NCBI GenBank assembly: GCA_030597485.1
Contig: JAUVRU010000059.1
Span: forward strand, 1 to 8,173
Source: Anaerolineae bacterium
GTDB lineage: Bacteria > Chloroflexota > Anaerolineae > 4572-78 > NAK82
DNA: 8,173 bases
Direction: 5' to 3'
In this document: positions 6,849 through 8,173 of the stretch, piece after piece
How the letters are laid out: every line of letters starts with the position of its first letter
Numbering within the stretch: the first letter of the stretch is position 1
Notes under the pieces: generated by a model
What the model saw: the letters and a program-made list of their open reading frames with translations, nothing else
What the model was told of the DNA's origin: nothing
Databases searched by the model: none
Position numbers and translations under genes: made by a program

Positions 6849-6855
6849 AGATGCC

Positions 6856-7251
6856 ATGAAGGAAACGCAAATCTCAGTGTTCCTCGAGAACCGGCCAGGT
6901 CGACTGCTCCATTTGCTGGAGGCGTTTGCGGACGGCAAGGTCAACCTGAGAGCCCTGTCGGTGGCCGATACGGCTGACTTCGGCATAGCGCGAGTGATCG
7001 TGGACGACGTCGAGGCGGCTGTGCAAGCGATACGGCAGGCGGGGCTGACGGCAGCCACAACCGAGGTCCTGCGCGCGGAAATACCCAATGCTCCTGGTGG
7101 TCTGGCGGAGGCGGTGATTAGACCTTTGGCCCGGGCTGGGGTGAACGTGGAGTACACTTATGCCTATAACAAGGGCGGATCGGAGAATGCTGTCGCCGTG
7201 CTGAAGGTGGATGACATGGAGAAGGCGCAGCAGGTGCTGGGAGAGGAGTAG
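6856..7251 (+). CDS. Small tandem ACT-domain protein
   Basis: This 131-residue soluble protein is made almost entirely of two ACT domains, small folds that usually bind amino acids at dimer interfaces and control enzymes. Domain 1 covers about 4-70: ISVFLENRPGRL (6-17) has the strand-turn of the fold, with E11, N12, P14 and G15 at the usual ligand-loop position. Domain 2 covers about 72-131 with IPNAPGGLAEAV (76-87), then NVEYTYAY (97-104) and NAVAVLKVDD (111-120). There is no catalytic domain, DNA-binding helix-turn-helix or membrane segment. The start at 6856 is set by AGGAG seven bases upstream. To my knowledge, stand-alone ACT proteins of this type recur next to phenylacetate-CoA ligase genes in anaerobes and archaea. 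Their role has not been settled as far as I know. Sensing an aromatic or branched amino acid to regulate the ligases is an inference. Confidence 0.88.
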   Translation: MKETQISVFLENRPGRLLHLLEAFADGKVNLRALSVADTADFGIARVIVDDVEAAVQAIRQAGLTAATTEVLRAEIPNAPGGLAEAVIRPLARAGVNVEYTYAYNKGGSENAVAVLKVDDMEKAQQVLGEE

Positions 7252-7304
7252 CCTTCAGCTATTCCCACAAGATGAACGCGTGCCACAGGTTCAGGTAGCT
7301 GTGT

Positions 7305-8173
7305 ATGTATCTTGAGCGTATTCTACATGTAGACTTGACGGAGAGACGGAGCTGGGTGGAGAGGGTCGAGGCAGACAGCCTCCAGCCCTATCTGGGTGGC
7401 GTGGGGCTGGGTACCCGGCTATTGTATGACCGATTGCCTCCAGGCGCCGATCCCTTGGGGCCGGACAATGTTGTGGTGTTTGCCCCCGGCGTCTTTGCCG
7501 GAACGCCGGTAGCCACGGGGGCGAAACACGCAGTGGTTGCCAAGTCACCGCTCACGGAGATGTTGGGTGACAGCCTGTCGGGCAGCTTCTGGTCCCATAC
7601 CCTGCGACGGGCTGGATACGACGCCTTGGTTGTCACTGGGCGGGCTGAAACGCTGTCTTTCCTTTTCATCTACGATGGGCGTGTCGAGATCCGGCCTGGG
7701 CAGCATCTGGCGGGCCTGAGTACCGTCGCGACCGAACAGACATTGAAATCGGAACTGGGCTCGGACCAGGTGAGCGTATCGTCCATCGGGCCGGCCGGCG
7801 AGGTGGGGGTGCGCTTCGCCTGCATTGCCAACGATCATAGCCGAATGGCCGGGCGCACCGGCCTGGGTGCCGTGATGGGATCCAAGAACCTGAAAGCCAT
7901 CGCTGTACGCGGGTCTGGCACTATCCACGTGGCCGATATCAACGCTCTTGAGTCACTGGCGGTTGATCTGGCCAGACGCTGTCAAGATCCCCCGACCCAC
8001 AAGTACCGTACGCTGGGTACCCCCGGCAACGTGCTTTTGCTCAATGCCATGGGGGCACTCCCTACCCGCAACTATCGAGAGACCATCTTCGACGGGGTGG
8101 AGAAGATCAGCGGTGAGTCACTGAACGCTCAATACGTAGAACGGGTTGTAGCCTGTTCCGGCTGTCCCGTCGG
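7305..8173 (+). CDS. aor: Aldehyde:ferredoxin oxidoreductase (tungsten/molybdopterin), N-terminal part; 3' end outside window
   Basis: The first 289 residues of an AOR-family enzyme are visible, about half the usual length near 600. It would oxidise an aldehyde to its acid (or run in reverse) with ferredoxin as electron carrier, in the cytoplasm. The N-terminal domain has YLERILHVDLTER (2-14), YLGGVGLGTRLLYD (29-42), FAGTPVATGAKHAVVAKSPL (64-83), GDSLSGSFW (88-96), then SIGPAGE (160-166) and RTGLGAVMGSKNLKA (184-198), all characteristic of the family and linked to the bis-pterin tungsten cofactor. CSGC (C284, C287) begins the CxxCxxxC iron-sulfur motif and the window ends there. The frame is open throughout. 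The ATG at 7305 is the first start after an in-frame TAG at 7296-7298. Its ribosome site is weak (AGG 7293-7295). It starts 53 bases after the ACT gene and is probably co-transcribed. Substrate class is not determined. Confidence 0.93.
   Translation, partial: MYLERILHVDLTERRSWVERVEADSLQPYLGGVGLGTRLLYDRLPPGADPLGPDNVVVFAPGVFAGTPVATGAKHAVVAKSPLTEMLGDSLSGSFWSHTLRRAGYDALVVTGRAETLSFLFIYDGRVEIRPGQHLAGLSTVATEQTLKSELGSDQVSVSSIGPAGEVGVRFACIANDHSRMAGRTGLGAVMGSKNLKAIAVRGSGTIHVADINALESLAVDLARRCQDPPTHKYRTLGTPGNVLLLNAMGALPTRNYRETIFDGVEKISGESLNAQYVERVVACSGCPV

Noticed and set aside
7545..7928. 127-codon minus-strand open frame opposite the AOR gene
   Set aside because: The plus strand encodes diagnostic AOR motifs through the same bases without a break, so this is a shadow.
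1..8173. tRNA, rRNA, riboswitch, CRISPR array, insertion sequence or phage genes
   Set aside because: Coding density is high, the gaps are short, and none showed the required structure, spacer-repeat pattern or transposase/integrase motif.

Overview
The window holds most of one co-directional, plus-strand gene cluster: the tail of an ABC-transporter solute-binding protein, a complete Liv-type (branched-chain amino acid/amide family) permease and ATPase set, two tandem phenylacetate-CoA ligase paralogues, a small tandem-ACT-domain protein, and the first half of a tungsten/molybdenum aldehyde:ferredoxin oxidoreductase (AOR). The base composition is moderately GC-rich. The AOR family is typical of strict anaerobes, so an anaerobic bacterium is likely. 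The short extragenic repeats and gene style would fit groups such as Chloroflexota, but nothing here fixes the phylum and that guess is weak.

Layout. Bases 3-188 encode the C-terminus of a periplasmic-type binding protein. Bases 189-581 are a 393-base gap holding a roughly 100-base imperfect inverted repeat with 10-base internal phasing. Bases 582-3968 are livH, livM, livG and livF, all overlapping by 1 to 28 bases, so almost certainly translationally coupled. Bases 4045-5349 and 5449-6753 are two 434-residue PaaK-type ligases, about 80% identical without gaps, each with a strong Shine-Dalgarno and a related 34-base leader. Bases 6754-6855 are a palindrome-rich spacer with a degenerate 7-base tandem repeat. 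Bases 6856-7251 encode a 131-residue protein of two ACT domains. From 7305 the AOR gene runs off the end of the window just after the first two cysteines of its [4Fe-4S] motif.

How the genes may work together (inference). The transporter would import an amino acid, aromatic acid or related compound. AOR would interconvert an aldehyde and its acid using ferredoxin. The two ligases would activate aryl-acetate-like acids to CoA thioesters. The ACT protein could sense an amino acid and modulate one of these steps. This fits anaerobic catabolism of aromatic amino acids or arylacetates. The substrates are not visible in the sequence. No transcription factor, ferredoxin, keto-acid oxidoreductase, RNA gene, insertion sequence or CRISPR array is seen.
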